Shown here piece by piece: positions 53,312 through 62,683 of a stretch of 64,000 nt of DNA (position 1 is its first letter; the number at the start of each line of letters is the position of its first letter). Position numbers and translations under genes: made by a program. The DNA comes from Marinobacter sp. BGYM27 (GTDB taxonomy: Bacteria; Pseudomonadota; Gammaproteobacteria; Pseudomonadales; Oleiphilaceae). The notes under the pieces were generated by a model. That model did not search any database, had not been told where the DNA came from, and was given only the letters and a program-made list of their open reading frames with translations. The stretch spans positions 186,001 through 250,000 of the forward strand of contig JANZNS010000004.1 in assembly GCA_025153445.1 (NCBI GenBank), written 5' to 3'.

Positions 53312-54379
53312 TTACTTCGGCAGAGTCGATGTCATACCTTCGACATACCAGTTCATACCGGCCAACTCTTCCTTCGTCATATCCTTGCCTTCAGGCACTC
53401 GCAGCTTGCCTGACTGGTCTTTCAACGGGCCGGTAAACGGATGCAGTGAACCGTTACCAATGGCTTCGATGGTGTCGTCAATCTTCTTGCGCTGTTCGTC
53501 AGTCAGACGATCACTGATGCTGGCGATTTTGATATCGCCTTCATGGATGCCGCCCCAGTAGTCTTCAGATTTCCAGGTGCCGTCCATAACTTGCTGAACT
53601 GTCTGGATGTAGTACGGCGCCCAGTCATCCACTACCGACAGCAGGTGCGCTTCGGGCCCGAAACGGGACATGTCCGATGCCTGGCCTACTGCCCAGATGC
53701 CGCGTTTTTCGGCTGCCAGCATCGCAGCCGGACTGTCTGTGTGCTGGATAATCACATCAACGCCCTGATCCATCAGAGTATTGGCGGCATCCGCTTCCTT
53801 GGCAGGGTCAAACCAGGTGCTGACCCAGACCACTTTCAGCTCAACATCAGGATTAATCTTGCGGGCTGCCAGGAAGGTAGCATTGATATCGCGGATCACT
53901 TCAGGAATCGGGAAGGATGCAATGAATCCCAGCTTGTTGGTCTTGGTAACCATACCCGCAGCCGTTCCGGAAACATAACGGCCCTCGTAGGTTGTGGACA
54001 GGTAGGTTCCCATATTCTCGGACCGCTTGTAGCCGGTCGCGTGCAGGAAGGTTTTATCCGGGTATTCTTTTGCTACCCGTGCGGTCGGGTTCATGAAACC
54101 GAACGACGTGGTGAAGATAATGTCGTTGCCGGCCTGCGCCAGCTTGCGAATCGTCCGCTCTGCGTCCGCACCTTCACTGACGTTCTCAACGTAGGTGGTC
54201 TGCACTTTATCGCCGAAGTGCTCTTCAAGAGCCAGACGCCCCTGATCATGCTGGTAGCTCCAGCCGTGGTCACCCACCGGTCCGACATAAACGAAACCGA
54301 CTTTCATCGGGTCTTCAGCAAAGGCCTGCATCGGCAGAACCAGTGCGGCCACCAGCGCCAGCTTTTTAAACAATCGCAT
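53312..54379 (-). CDS. BMP-family ABC transporter substrate-binding protein
   Basis: A 355-residue periplasmic protein with a 21-residue signal peptide (to AFA). Family elements: KVGFVYVGPVGDHGWSYQH near residue 26, then NVSEGADAERTIRKLA, IFTTSFGFMNP near 90 and the SPAAMLAAEKRG segment near 218. BMP proteins bind nucleosides or purines and serve ABC systems with the ATPase-permease-permease layout found at 36936-40513. It is therefore probably the binding protein of that transporter, separated by the catabolic genes but sharing a sigma-54-type promoter. Confidence 0.92.
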   Translation of the reverse strand: MRLFKKLALVAALVLPMQAFAEDPMKVGFVYVGPVGDHGWSYQHDQGRLALEEHFGDKVQTTYVENVSEGADAERTIRKLAQAGNDIIFTTSFGFMNPTARVAKEYPDKTFLHATGYKRSENMGTYLSTTYEGRYVSGTAAGMVTKTNKLGFIASFPIPEVIRDINATFLAARKINPDVELKVVWVSTWFDPAKEADAANTLMDQGVDVIIQHTDSPAAMLAAEKRGIWAVGQASDMSRFGPEAHLLSVVDDWAPYYIQTVQQVMDGTWKSEDYWGGIHEGDIKIASISDRLTDEQRKKIDDTIEAIGNGSLHPFTGPLKDQSGKLRVPEGKDMTKEELAGMNWYVEGMTSTLPK

Positions 54380-54533
54380 ACGTGCACTCTCCTGTTATGA
54401 ATTACTTTTTTAGTACTTATCCACGTTACGGCAGCAGCGTGCCTCCACCCCGGAGCCGTTAGGAACTGTTCCCGACCGGTGACCAGCACCGAACGTGAAT
54501 CGGCATTGTCATCACTCTTTACTCTTTGCATCG

Positions 54534-54550
54534 AGCAAAAAGCTGGCCAA
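54534..54550 (-). promoter_or_regulatory. Sigma-54 promoter of the BMP gene
   Basis: On the minus strand TTGGCCAGCTTTTTGCT matches YTGGCACGNNNNTTGCW at nearly all fixed positions, with GG-N10-GC spacing. It is the best of the -24/-12 matches in the window. Confidence 0.75.
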
Positions 54551-54660
54551 ATGTTCAGGAAATCGAGTAAACCACTGATATAGAGTCAGTTAGCTATTTT
54601 AAGGTAGCAGAAAATACCAGAGAGTATGACGAGTAGCACCAAAAGTGAGCATAAAGAAGG

Positions 54661-54691
54661 CGCCCTGCCTGCTTATATCGCAGGCAGGGCG
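54661..54691 (-). terminator. Terminator of the chemoreceptor gene
   Basis: A perfect 12-base stem CGCCCTGCCTGC / GCAGGCAGGGCG with a 7-base loop lies 30 bases past the stop; on the minus strand CCTTCTTTA follows. Confidence 0.75.
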
Positions 54692-54720
54692 TGGAACGGT
54701 ATGACGAGCGGAATACGCCC

Positions 54721-56406
54721 TCAGACTTTGAACTGGCTGATCAGGCCGCGCAGGTTTTCGCTGAGTCGTGCCAGTTCCTGACTCGCTTCAGTCGTTTGGG
54801 TGACGCCGGTATCACTGCGCTGAGCCGCTTCAACAATTCGCACGACGTTCTGGTTAATTTCTTCAGAAACGTGGCTCTGCTCCTCAGCAGCGGTGGCGAT
54901 CTGGGTCACCTGATCGTGAATCTGCCCGACCGATTTCTCGATTGTGCGCAGGGTGTCCGTTGCGTGGTTGATGCGCTCAACCGTTTCACCGGAACGTGCC
55001 CGGGAGGCCTGCATCCGTTCAACTGCAGCCCGCGATTCGGTCGTGAAGCCATCGATCATCTCGCGAATCTGGTCGGCCGATTCCGCACTGCGCCGGGCAA
55101 GCTGGCGCACTTCGTCTGCAACCACCGAGAATCCCCGACCGTGGTCGCCTGCACGGGCCGCCTCAATCGCAGCGTTCAGCGCGAGCAGGTTGGTCTGTTC
55201 GGTCACCGCATGAATCACGTCCAGCACCTGCTGGATGTCATCCGTCTTCTCCGCCAGCTTGTCGATGTTACTGGCGGTCTGGGCGATCTCTTGCGACAGA
55301 GCGTTCACTGCCGACTGGGCGTGGGTAATGGTTTCACCGCCGTCTTTCGCCAAGCGGTCAGCATCCGATGCGGCCGATTCTACGGAATTGGCATTGCCGG
55401 CAATCTGCTGAATCGTGGCCGACATTTCATGGATCGCCGAGGCAATCTGATCCGTTTCAGAACCCTGCTCCTGCACGGATGAGCGGGTTTCGCTGGCCAC
55501 ACTGCTCAGTTCTTCAGCCGCCGATGCAACCTGATCGGTCGTCGAGCCCACTTCACGGATTGTGTTCTGGATCTTGATGGTAAAGGCATTGAAGCGGCGC
55601 CCAAGCTCCGATAGCTCGTCGTTACCCTCATCCGGCAACCGCTGACGCAGATCACCCTCGCCTTCGGCAATTTCGCGCATGGTCTGGCTTACAGCCTGGA
55701 TCGGACGTGTGACACTCAGCCCCACGAAACCGCCGAGTATCAGAGCGATAACGACAATCACCAGTGTCGCCAGCAAAATGGATGTCATGGCACTGACCAC
55801 TTCGGCATCGATTTCTTCCCGGGCCGCTGCAACTTTCTGGTCTATGTCCGTGACATAGACACCCGCACCCAGCAACCAGTCCCAGCCGGGAATAACGACG
55901 GAATAGGACACCTTGGGTTCCGTATTACCCGACGCTGGATTCGCCCACTCATAACCATGTATGCCATCCTTTTCGGCCGCATCAAACAGCGTCAAAACCA
56001 GTTTCCGAACGGTCGCATTGTCACGCAACAATGCAGGCCCTTCCTTAGTCGGGTCGGGGCGGTATGCCAGATTGATCAAGTCGCGACTATAGGCAAACAC
56101 ATAATTGTTGTTGCCAAAGCCGATCGCCCGGATTCTATCCCGGGCCTGCGTCTTTGCTTCTGATTCGGCTAGCGAGGGATCGCTCTTGGCTTGAAGTACC
56201 GCCGATCGGGCGGCCTCGACTACATTCTTCAGACCTTCCTGGCGAGCTTCCATGATCTGTTCACGCAGTCGTTCGACTTCGTGGTCACCGTTGGTCTTTA
56301 ACTGGTTCACAGTCATCCAGCTCATTACAACTGCGGTCAGCAGTACGGGTACGATTGTCGCCAGCATCAGACGTGAGCGAATGCGCAGCCGGTTCAGTAT
56401 TGTCAT
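54721..56406 (-). CDS. Methyl-accepting chemotaxis protein with single Cache domain
   Basis: A 561-residue inner-membrane receptor; ATG 56406 starts at the first membrane helix. A periplasmic single Cache-type domain (about 40-190, with IGFGNNNYVFAYSRD and GWDWLLGAGVYVTDID) follows. Then come a second helix (about 205-228), HAMP, and a long coiled-coil signalling domain. The conserved hairpin tip is near 375-400, around VIHAVTEQTNLLALNAAIEA, followed by GFSVVADEVRQLARRSAE. Such Cache domains often bind small carboxylates. It controls motility through CheA; no che genes are in the window. Confidence 0.93.
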   Translation of the reverse strand: MTILNRLRIRSRLMLATIVPVLLTAVVMSWMTVNQLKTNGDHEVERLREQIMEARQEGLKNVVEAARSAVLQAKSDPSLAESEAKTQARDRIRAIGFGNNNYVFAYSRDLINLAYRPDPTKEGPALLRDNATVRKLVLTLFDAAEKDGIHGYEWANPASGNTEPKVSYSVVIPGWDWLLGAGVYVTDIDQKVAAAREEIDAEVVSAMTSILLATLVIVVIALILGGFVGLSVTRPIQAVSQTMREIAEGEGDLRQRLPDEGNDELSELGRRFNAFTIKIQNTIREVGSTTDQVASAAEELSSVASETRSSVQEQGSETDQIASAIHEMSATIQQIAGNANSVESAASDADRLAKDGGETITHAQSAVNALSQEIAQTASNIDKLAEKTDDIQQVLDVIHAVTEQTNLLALNAAIEAARAGDHGRGFSVVADEVRQLARRSAESADQIREMIDGFTTESRAAVERMQASRARSGETVERINHATDTLRTIEKSVGQIHDQVTQIATAAEEQSHVSEEINQNVVRIVEAAQRSDTGVTQTTEASQELARLSENLRGLISQFKV

Positions 56407-56709
56407 TGTCAGGATCCCGTAGGTATGGCTAAACAGTTTTTTGTTATCCGTGGTGGTATCACGGGCCCCATTGCGCCAAGTTGTGGGGCGCTGGGGCGAG
56501 ATAGATGCAAACACTACATACTATAGCGGCCATTGCGCAGATTTCTTCAGTTGAAGTTACACAGACATAACAAAACCGTTTAACGTCCCTGCTGAGCGAG
56601 GCACGCACTGTGATCCGCGAATGCGGCAGGTTCTGGTAAAAAGGCAGGAAAATTCTCAATTTCGGGCCATAGTTAAGGTATTCGCATCTCAGCAAGGACC
56701 TTATTCAGG

Positions 56710-58497
56710 ATGTATCCAGACAAGCCAACGCCTCAAGGCCCTGAGGCGCAGCGTCGCACCTCCACCCCCAAACTCTTGCGTCACACCAGACAACTTCTGG
56801 CGATGTGTCTGTTGTTATTCGGACTGATCGGTCTGGTAACGCCGGCGCAGGCTCAGGATGAGGATATAGATCCGGCACAAACCGACGTCTCACCGGTCAC
56901 CATTGACGGTGAAGTCCTGTTTCGCCTCGCCGGCACCAACTCCTTCCCGTCGACAGAACGAGCCGGCAACGTCGCCAGCCGCATCGCTGAAGCCGCCAGA
57001 GATGACGGGATCGCGCCGGAGGACGTGAAGCTGGTCAGCGGCGACAACCGCGTCAACATCATGGCAGGTGAACGCCGGTTGCTGGTGATTTTCCCCATCG
57101 ATGCAAGTATCGAAGGCGCACCGATTGCAGAAGTAAGTGAAGTATTCAAAACCCGGATTGCCAGCGCCATTACTGCTTATCGCAGCCACCGGACATCCGC
57201 GTACCTGTTTCAGGCCCTGCTATACGCCGGCGCGGCAGTGCTGATCGCCGGCGTGCTTATCTGGGCGATTATTGTACTGTTCCGGCGTCTGCTGGCCTTT
57301 CTTGAAGCCCGATACAAGCGGCGGGTACAAGACCTGAAGATCGAGTCGTTCGAGGTGGTTCGGGCAGAAAACATCTGGGGCGCTGTCACCGGCCTGCTCA
57401 GGTTCATCCGCACGGCAACGGTTTTGATACTCGCCTACCTGTGTGTCGAGTTTGTGCTGTACCAGTTCCCCTGGACCCGGTCCACCGCCAATATCCTGCT
57501 CGATATGGTGGTCGATCCGCTGACCTCCATTACGGTGGCATTCATCAACTATCTGCCGCAGTTGATCTTCCTGATCATTCTGATTGCCGTCGCCCGTTAC
57601 CTGATCAAGCTGATGCACCTGTTTTTCAGAGGCGTCGAGCGCGGGCGCGTTCAACTCGGCGAGTTTGACCCTGAATGGGCCCAGCCCACATTCAAGTTGC
57701 TGCGCTTCTTCGTCATTCTGCTTACCGCGGTGCTGGCTTATCCCTATATTCCCGGCTCCGGCAGCGCCGCATTCCAGGGGCTGTCGCTGTTGCTCGGTAT
57801 TATGGTCTCACTGGGCGCGTCTTCGGCGGTATCAAGCATCGTTGCGGGCTATGCCATGACTTATCGGCGGGCATTCCGGATCGGCGATCTGATTTCGGTG
57901 GGCGAATACACTGGCGTAGTGGAGGAAACGCGGCTGCTGGTGACCCATTTGCGCACCGTGCGCAATGAGGAAATTGTGCTTCCCAATGCGCTGATTCTGA
58001 ACAGCCCGGTCAACAATTTGAGCCGGTCATCATCCGGCGATGGTCTGGTACTGCACACCACCGTTGGTATCGGCTACGAAACACCCTGGCGGCAGGTCGA
58101 AGCCATGCTGAAAGAGGCCGCAGGGCGCACCCGCAACATTCGCAACAAACCCGCTCCCTTCGTGCTGGAGAAGGAACTGGGCGACTTCGCCGTGGTGTAT
58201 GAACTGAATGTGTATGTCGACAAGCCGGCGCACAGGTTCCATCGCTATGCCGAACTGCATCGCAACATACTGGACGTGTTCAACGAATATGGCGTGGCCA
58301 TTATGACGCCGTCCTATATTGCTGACCCGGAAGAACCCAAGCTGGTGCCCAAAGAAGCCTGGTACGCGGCTCCGGCCGCGCCGCCTGCCGACACAGCCGG
58401 CGGCGATAAGACGGGCAACGGGGACGATCCGGAAGAAACCCGATCTCAGGACAACAAGTCACCCAAACCTAATCTGCCAAAAGACAGGTCATCGTAA
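56710..58497 (+). CDS. MscS-family mechanosensitive channel
   Basis: A 595-residue protein. An N-terminal signal-like helix ends at PAQAQ, then a periplasmic domain of about 120 residues. Several helices (about 155-350) lead to the pore helix and the MscS beta domain: GIMVSLGASSAVSSIVAGYAM, FRIGDLISVGEYTGVVEE and IVLPNALILNSPVNNLS. The C-terminal 60 residues are Pro-, Asp- and Lys-rich and disordered. It releases solutes on osmotic downshock. The ATG at 56710 has AAGGA some 14 bases upstream; a start nearer MCLLLF is possible. Confidence 0.9.
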   Translation: MYPDKPTPQGPEAQRRTSTPKLLRHTRQLLAMCLLLFGLIGLVTPAQAQDEDIDPAQTDVSPVTIDGEVLFRLAGTNSFPSTERAGNVASRIAEAARDDGIAPEDVKLVSGDNRVNIMAGERRLLVIFPIDASIEGAPIAEVSEVFKTRIASAITAYRSHRTSAYLFQALLYAGAAVLIAGVLIWAIIVLFRRLLAFLEARYKRRVQDLKIESFEVVRAENIWGAVTGLLRFIRTATVLILAYLCVEFVLYQFPWTRSTANILLDMVVDPLTSITVAFINYLPQLIFLIILIAVARYLIKLMHLFFRGVERGRVQLGEFDPEWAQPTFKLLRFFVILLTAVLAYPYIPGSGSAAFQGLSLLLGIMVSLGASSAVSSIVAGYAMTYRRAFRIGDLISVGEYTGVVEETRLLVTHLRTVRNEEIVLPNALILNSPVNNLSRSSSGDGLVLHTTVGIGYETPWRQVEAMLKEAAGRTRNIRNKPAPFVLEKELGDFAVVYELNVYVDKPAHRFHRYAELHRNILDVFNEYGVAIMTPSYIADPEEPKLVPKEAWYAAPAAPPADTAGGDKTGNGDDPEETRSQDNKSPKPNLPKDRSS

Positions 58498-58515
58498 GGG
58501 CACGCGCGATTGCGG

Positions 58516-58836
58516 TCAGTGGCGGCCGAGGTGACTGAACACCTCGGTCCCTGCGCTGACGGCAATCGCGACCACCAGCCCGCTCAGCACCAGCCCGACC
58601 AGCGCGATCACCACCGCCAGAAAACGGGGCATGCTGCGCTTGGGCACACGGTCGCCATAGCCGACTGTGGTACCGGTGATGCAGGCCCAGTAGAGCGCGT
58701 CCTGCCAGCGCCAGCCTTCAATCCGGCCGGCCCATAAACCGAGTACAAGAATCAGCACAGCAAGGAACGTAAGCACCGGCGATGCCTGCAGCAAGCGCTC
58801 AAAAAACAACACAACAAACTGGGAGGTAAACGCCAT
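58516..58836 (-). CDS. Two-helix potassium channel
   Basis: A 106-residue Ion_trans_2 protein: helix 1 about residues 18-36, pore region with selectivity filter TTVGYGD near 56, helix 2 about 70-93. No cytoplasmic RCK or sensor domain follows, so it resembles a minimal KcsA-like pore. It converges on the MscS gene (18-base gap), and both concern ion and osmotic balance. Confidence 0.88.
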   Translation of the reverse strand: MAFTSQFVVLFFERLLQASPVLTFLAVLILVLGLWAGRIEGWRWQDALYWACITGTTVGYGDRVPKRSMPRFLAVVIALVGLVLSGLVVAIAVSAGTEVFSHLGRH

Positions 58837-58917
58837 AACAATTCCGGGATCCGGGCAGTGACGGTATCTGAATCATAATCATCAGGCTTCAGCCTGTCAC
58901 GGAACGCACCTGAAGGG

Positions 58918-59829
58918 TCAGGCCCAACGTCTCTCCTTGGTAAAGACGATATTCATATAGAGCTTGAAGCCCGCTTCCGACAGCGATCCGTAAAGCTCTT
59001 CACGCACGTTATCCAGCTCACCGATATCAACTGGCCCGAAGTCGTTTGGCGTAATGAACGTGATATCCACTGCCAGCTCCCGCCCGACTTTGGCCATCCG
59101 AATAACCGCATTGGGCAGCCGATGGTTGGCCGCTACTGCGTCAATCCGCGTCCGCAGGTCTTCCTGCAGATCTTCTGAAGGCGCCATCATTAACAGTTCG
59201 CGGACGCTATAGACCAATCGGCTCACCGGCACCCTGATAAAGAAAACGGACGCCGCGACAACCATCCCCGGGTCGATGTAGGGAACAATCGCGTGCCAGT
59301 CGGTATAGGACAGACCGAAGCTCAGACAGAAACTGGCCAGCACCACGGTGCTGAAAACCAGATCGGCCATCCACTGCTCTGATTCCGCCTGTACCAGATC
59401 CGGCAGGTCCGCGCCTTTGCTTTTGAGGTAAAGCCACACCACCAGGCAGGTCAGCATCGAAATCAACGCATAGAGCATGCCCGACAACGAACTGGTGGCG
59501 GTATTGCCTCCATCCAGAATCAGAACCAGTGCGGTCACTACGCCATAGATACAGACACCGATAATGACGATCGCCTTGAGCGATACGATCAACGGCTCCA
59601 GCGCGACCCGGCCAAACTGGAAGGTGTTGTCATGGGGACGATTGACCATCCACAGCGCCACAATCGAGAGGATCGACAGAAAAATACTGACGCCCGAATA
59701 GATGCCGTCAAACAGGATCACGCTGGATTTGATGGCCAGGCCCCAGAACAATCCCAGAACCGTGACGAATAGCGCACCCCAGACCGATATCTGCAGCAGC
59801 CGGCTTTCAAGACGGGACGTTTTATTCAT
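58918..59829 (-). CDS. Cation diffusion facilitator family transporter
   Basis: A 303-residue membrane protein with about six helices (18-225) and a C-terminal cytoplasmic domain. CDF features are the SSVILFDGIYSGVS segment near residue 32 (in place of HxxxD in zinc members), then FQFGRVALEPL near 73, SEQWMADLVFSTVV near 155, and YIDPGMVVAAS near 185. Metal-site residues are Asp and Glu/Gln rather than His, so Zn specificity is uncertain; Fe, Mn or other cations are possible. ATG 59829 has GAGG upstream. Confidence 0.86.
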   Translation of the reverse strand: MNKTSRLESRLLQISVWGALFVTVLGLFWGLAIKSSVILFDGIYSGVSIFLSILSIVALWMVNRPHDNTFQFGRVALEPLIVSLKAIVIIGVCIYGVVTALVLILDGGNTATSSLSGMLYALISMLTCLVVWLYLKSKGADLPDLVQAESEQWMADLVFSTVVLASFCLSFGLSYTDWHAIVPYIDPGMVVAASVFFIRVPVSRLVYSVRELLMMAPSEDLQEDLRTRIDAVAANHRLPNAVIRMAKVGRELAVDITFITPNDFGPVDIGELDNVREELYGSLSEAGFKLYMNIVFTKERRWA

Positions 59830-59970
59830 CGCAAACCTCATTCAGAGATGCCCTGCTACAGCCCTGTAGCAACCAGCAATCGCGGCAAGCATAGAGCAGC
59901 CCCGGCGCCGCGCTATCCGTGTTAATACCCATCGGGTCGGGTGACGGCAAAACCGCGATCGTGCGCTTTA

Positions 59971-59984
59971 CTGATCCAGATCAA
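59971..59984 (+). promoter_or_regulatory. FNR/Anr box, upstream copy
   Basis: CTGATCCAGATCAA matches TTGATNNNNATCAA with one difference (C for the first T). Confidence 0.65.
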
Positions 59985-60002
59985 ATTTTATCGAGGTCGC
60001 AG

Positions 60003-60016
60003 TTGATTCAGGTCAA
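60003..60016 (+). promoter_or_regulatory. FNR/Anr box, downstream copy
   Basis: TTGATTCAGGTCAA matches TTGATNNNNATCAA with one difference. Its centre is 32 bases from the other box. A GATAAA -10-like hexamer at 60037-60042 puts this box near -41.5, the class II activator position. Confidence 0.7.
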
Positions 60017-60077
60017 ACAGGCGGCACACCAGCCGGGATAAAGTTGTCATATCAACTTATATCAGGAGGTACTCATC

Positions 60078-60188
60078 ATGTATCTGGACACTGTTGTTAT
60101 CGCCGGCATGGCCACTGTTTCACTGTTGTTCGTATTCTTTGGGGGCGTGGGTTACTTCATCTACAAGGACTCCCACAAGCACAAATAG
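60078..60188 (+). CDS. ccoM: CcoM-like cbb3 cytochrome oxidase peptide
   Basis: A 36-residue single-span membrane protein behind a strong AGGAGG site. The sequence begins MYLDTVVIAGMATVSL and ends GYFIYKDSHKHK: a short N-terminal acidic end, one helix and a lysine/histidine tail. Length, the DxVVxAG start and the FI(Y/W)KDSHK end fit CcoM, a small assembly or stability subunit of cbb3-type oxidase in Pseudomonas and allies. Two FNR/Anr boxes upstream suit a low-oxygen oxidase component. The main ccoNOPQ genes are not in the window. Confidence 0.7.
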   Translation: MYLDTVVIAGMATVSLLFVFFGGVGYFIYKDSHKHK

Positions 60189-60293
60189 CCCGAGCGATAT
60201 CCCGGGAGTTTCACCTGCCACCGGGCGGCGCTATGATGGAGCCGGTTCGGGGCGGCCGCTCATGGCTGCGCCGAAAAAAGTGTCAGGAGCTCC

Positions 60294-60881
60294 ATGCGGC
60301 AAGCACCCTGCCCCCGTTGCGGGGTTCATCCCAACATTTGTGTCTGCGATGCCTGTCAGCCGATCAGCGGAGCTCCGCCGCTCTGGGTATTACAGCATCC
60401 ATCAGAAGTGGCACAAAACAAGGGGACACTGAGGATCGCCACCGCGTGCCTGCCCGATTTACGTGTACTGGTGGGCGAAACACCGGCTGATTTCGAACCG
60501 CTCGCCATTCGCAGCCAACAGATTCCCATGGGGCTGATTTACCCCACCACCGCCAGCGCCGCGTTGGAATCCGGCCCCGTCGCACAGGTGCGGGAATGGA
60601 TTATTCTGGATGGCACCTGGCGCAAGGCGTCCCGTATTTTTCTCAGCAACCCCTGGCTCAACGCGCTGCCGCAGTTCCACTTTAATGCCGCACCGCCTTC
60701 ACGCTACCGCATCCGCAAAGCCTCCCGGGATGACAGCGTCTCCACCGTTGAGGCCATCGCCCACCTATTGTCCCAGGTCGCGCCCGGTTGCGATTACGAT
60801 CCGCTGCATGCCGCGCTGAACACGTTAGTCAAACGCCAACTCGCGCAGATGCCGTCTGAAGTCCGGCAGCGGTACGAATGA
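60294..60881 (+). CDS. DTW-domain protein, tRNA acp3U-type transferase
   Basis: A 195-residue DTW-domain protein. The N-terminal metal-binding cysteines (CPRCGVHPNICVCDAC, residues 6-21) are followed by WVLQHPSEVAQNKGTLRI near 32, where a conserved HP-E motif lies, and the naming DGTW motif near 105, then KASRIF. Characterised members (TapT/YfiP) transfer the aminocarboxypropyl group of SAM to uridine 47 of tRNA. The gene is 105 bases after ccoM and probably independent. Confidence 0.88.
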   Translation: MRQAPCPRCGVHPNICVCDACQPISGAPPLWVLQHPSEVAQNKGTLRIATACLPDLRVLVGETPADFEPLAIRSQQIPMGLIYPTTASAALESGPVAQVREWIILDGTWRKASRIFLSNPWLNALPQFHFNAAPPSRYRIRKASRDDSVSTVEAIAHLLSQVAPGCDYDPLHAALNTLVKRQLAQMPSEVRQRYE

Positions 60882-60941
60882 TTACGCTATACTGCCGTGA
60901 TCCGTACAACACAATAATAACGAGACAGAAGGCACCTCGAC

Positions 60942-62630
60942 ATGACCACGAGCACTCCTGAAAAAAACACCAGCGCAGGCCTCAAGCCCAGCACCATCCG
61001 CATCGGTCGCCGCTATCGTGCCAGCCGTATTGACGACGATTATGATGCCATCGTGATTGGTTCCGGCATAGGAGGCCTCACCACAGCGGCCTGCCTGTCA
61101 AAGGCCGGCAAGAAGGTGCTGGTGCTGGAGCAACACTACACGGCCGGCGGGTTTACCCACAGCTATGCCCGTAACGGCTATGAGTGGGATGTGGGTGTGC
61201 ACTACATCGGCGATATGGGATCGCCCAACACACTGGCTCGCAAACTGTTCGATTACATTACGGACGGCCAGCTCAAGTGGGCACCAATGGACGAAACCTA
61301 CGACCGGTTCTATCTCGGCGATAAAATCGTCAACCTGAAAGCAGGCAAAGAACAATTTCGGGCATCGCTGGTCGAGGCCTTTCCCGAAGAAGAAAAAGCC
61401 ATAGATGCGTACATTCGGTTGCTGGGTAAAGTGTCGTCGGGTATGCAGATCTACACCATGTCCAAGCTGGCACCCACAATGACAGCTCCGCTGGTCGGCA
61501 AAGCCGTCAGCCTCGCCCTACCCCGTTACTTCAATCAAACCACTTACGAGGTACTCTCGGGACTGACCAATAACGAAGCCCTGATCGGCGCGATCACCGG
61601 TCAATGGGGCGATTGTGGTGTCACCCCGAAGCAATCAAGTTTCCTGATTCATGCGTTGATCGCCAAACACTATGTTCACGGCGGCTACTACCCGGTCGGC
61701 GGGGCATCGGAGATGGCCAATACTATTATTCCGGTGATTCAGCAGGGCGGCGGCGATGTTTTCACCTACGCCGATGTCACCAATATTCTGGTCGAAAACG
61801 GTCGCGCCTGTGGCGTTCGCATGGCCGATGGCCACGAGATTCGCAGCGAGCTGATCATCAGTAATGCCGGCGTCCTCAATACCTTTGAAACCCTGTTACC
61901 TGAAGCCGCCGTGCGTAAAAGCGGTTACCCCCGCACGCGACAGACGATACAGCCGTCGATGTCCCATATCGGGTTGTATATTGGCTTCAAAGGCACGGCA
62001 GCGGAGTTGGGGTTGCCGAAAACCAATTTCTGGATTTATCCGGACGAACACCACGACCGCAACGTCGAACGTTTTCTGGATAACACCGACTCCGAGTTCC
62101 CGGTGGTCTACATCTCGTTTCCGTCAGCCAAGGACCCGAGTTATCTGAACCGCTATCCCGACACCGCTACCGTCGAAATCGTCGCACCCACCACCTACGA
62201 CATGTTCGCACAATGGAAAGACGACACCTGGGGCAAGCGCGGCGAGGAATACGAGCAACTCAAGCAGGTCGTCACCGACCGCCTGCTGGAAAAACTCTAT
62301 GAAAAACTGCCCCAGTTGCGGGGTAAAGTGGACTATGTGGAGGCCTCTACACCGCTATCGACGGACTGGTTCTGCCGCTACAGCCGCGGCGAGATCTACG
62401 GTCTCGACCACACGCCGGAACGATTCGACCAGACCTGGTTACGGCCGAAAACCCGTATCCCGGGGCTCTATCTGACCGGGCAGGACATTCTGACCTGTGG
62501 CGTGGTGGGTGCGATGATTGGCGGTCTGGTAACGACGTTGTCGATACAGGGCGTGAAAGGTGCGGGGCTGGCAAAGCGGATATTTGTGGATAAGGCAGGC
62601 ACAACACAAGCTGAACCCGGCCTGGTTTAA
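60942..62630 (+). CDS. RetSat/CrtI-like FAD oxidoreductase
   Basis: A 562-residue flavoprotein. The dinucleotide motif is AIVIGSGIGGLTTAACLSKAG (about residues 31-51), followed by VLEQHYTAGGFTHSYARNG and WDVGVHYIGDMG near 85, diagnostic of the all-trans-retinol 13,14-reductase/carotenoid isomerase group. The C-terminal FAD segment (GLYLTGQDILTCGVVGAMIGG) lies near 510. It probably saturates or isomerises a polyene or other lipid-like substrate; no carotenoid genes are adjacent. Membrane association is usual in the family. Confidence 0.87.
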   Translation: MTTSTPEKNTSAGLKPSTIRIGRRYRASRIDDDYDAIVIGSGIGGLTTAACLSKAGKKVLVLEQHYTAGGFTHSYARNGYEWDVGVHYIGDMGSPNTLARKLFDYITDGQLKWAPMDETYDRFYLGDKIVNLKAGKEQFRASLVEAFPEEEKAIDAYIRLLGKVSSGMQIYTMSKLAPTMTAPLVGKAVSLALPRYFNQTTYEVLSGLTNNEALIGAITGQWGDCGVTPKQSSFLIHALIAKHYVHGGYYPVGGASEMANTIIPVIQQGGGDVFTYADVTNILVENGRACGVRMADGHEIRSELIISNAGVLNTFETLLPEAAVRKSGYPRTRQTIQPSMSHIGLYIGFKGTAAELGLPKTNFWIYPDEHHDRNVERFLDNTDSEFPVVYISFPSAKDPSYLNRYPDTATVEIVAPTTYDMFAQWKDDTWGKRGEEYEQLKQVVTDRLLEKLYEKLPQLRGKVDYVEASTPLSTDWFCRYSRGEIYGLDHTPERFDQTWLRPKTRIPGLYLTGQDILTCGVVGAMIGGLVTTLSIQGVKGAGLAKRIFVDKAGTTQAEPGLV

Positions 62631-62640
62631 TCCTGATTTC

Positions 62641-62675
62641 TGCCGGAGAGAGCACCGATACGCCCCTCTCCGGCA
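62641..62675. terminator. Hairpin between convergent genes
   Basis: Perfect 10-base inverted repeat TGCCGGAGAG / CTCTCCGGCA with a 15-base loop in the 53-base gap. T runs are weak on both sides. Confidence 0.6.
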
Positions 62676-62683
62676 GAGAGTCA

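Larger units (their letters stand above)
54380..54720. other. Spacer between BMP gene and chemoreceptor gene
   Basis: No gene is seen. It contains the BMP gene leader and promoter (54534-54550) and the terminator of the chemoreceptor gene (54661-54691). Confidence 0.5.
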
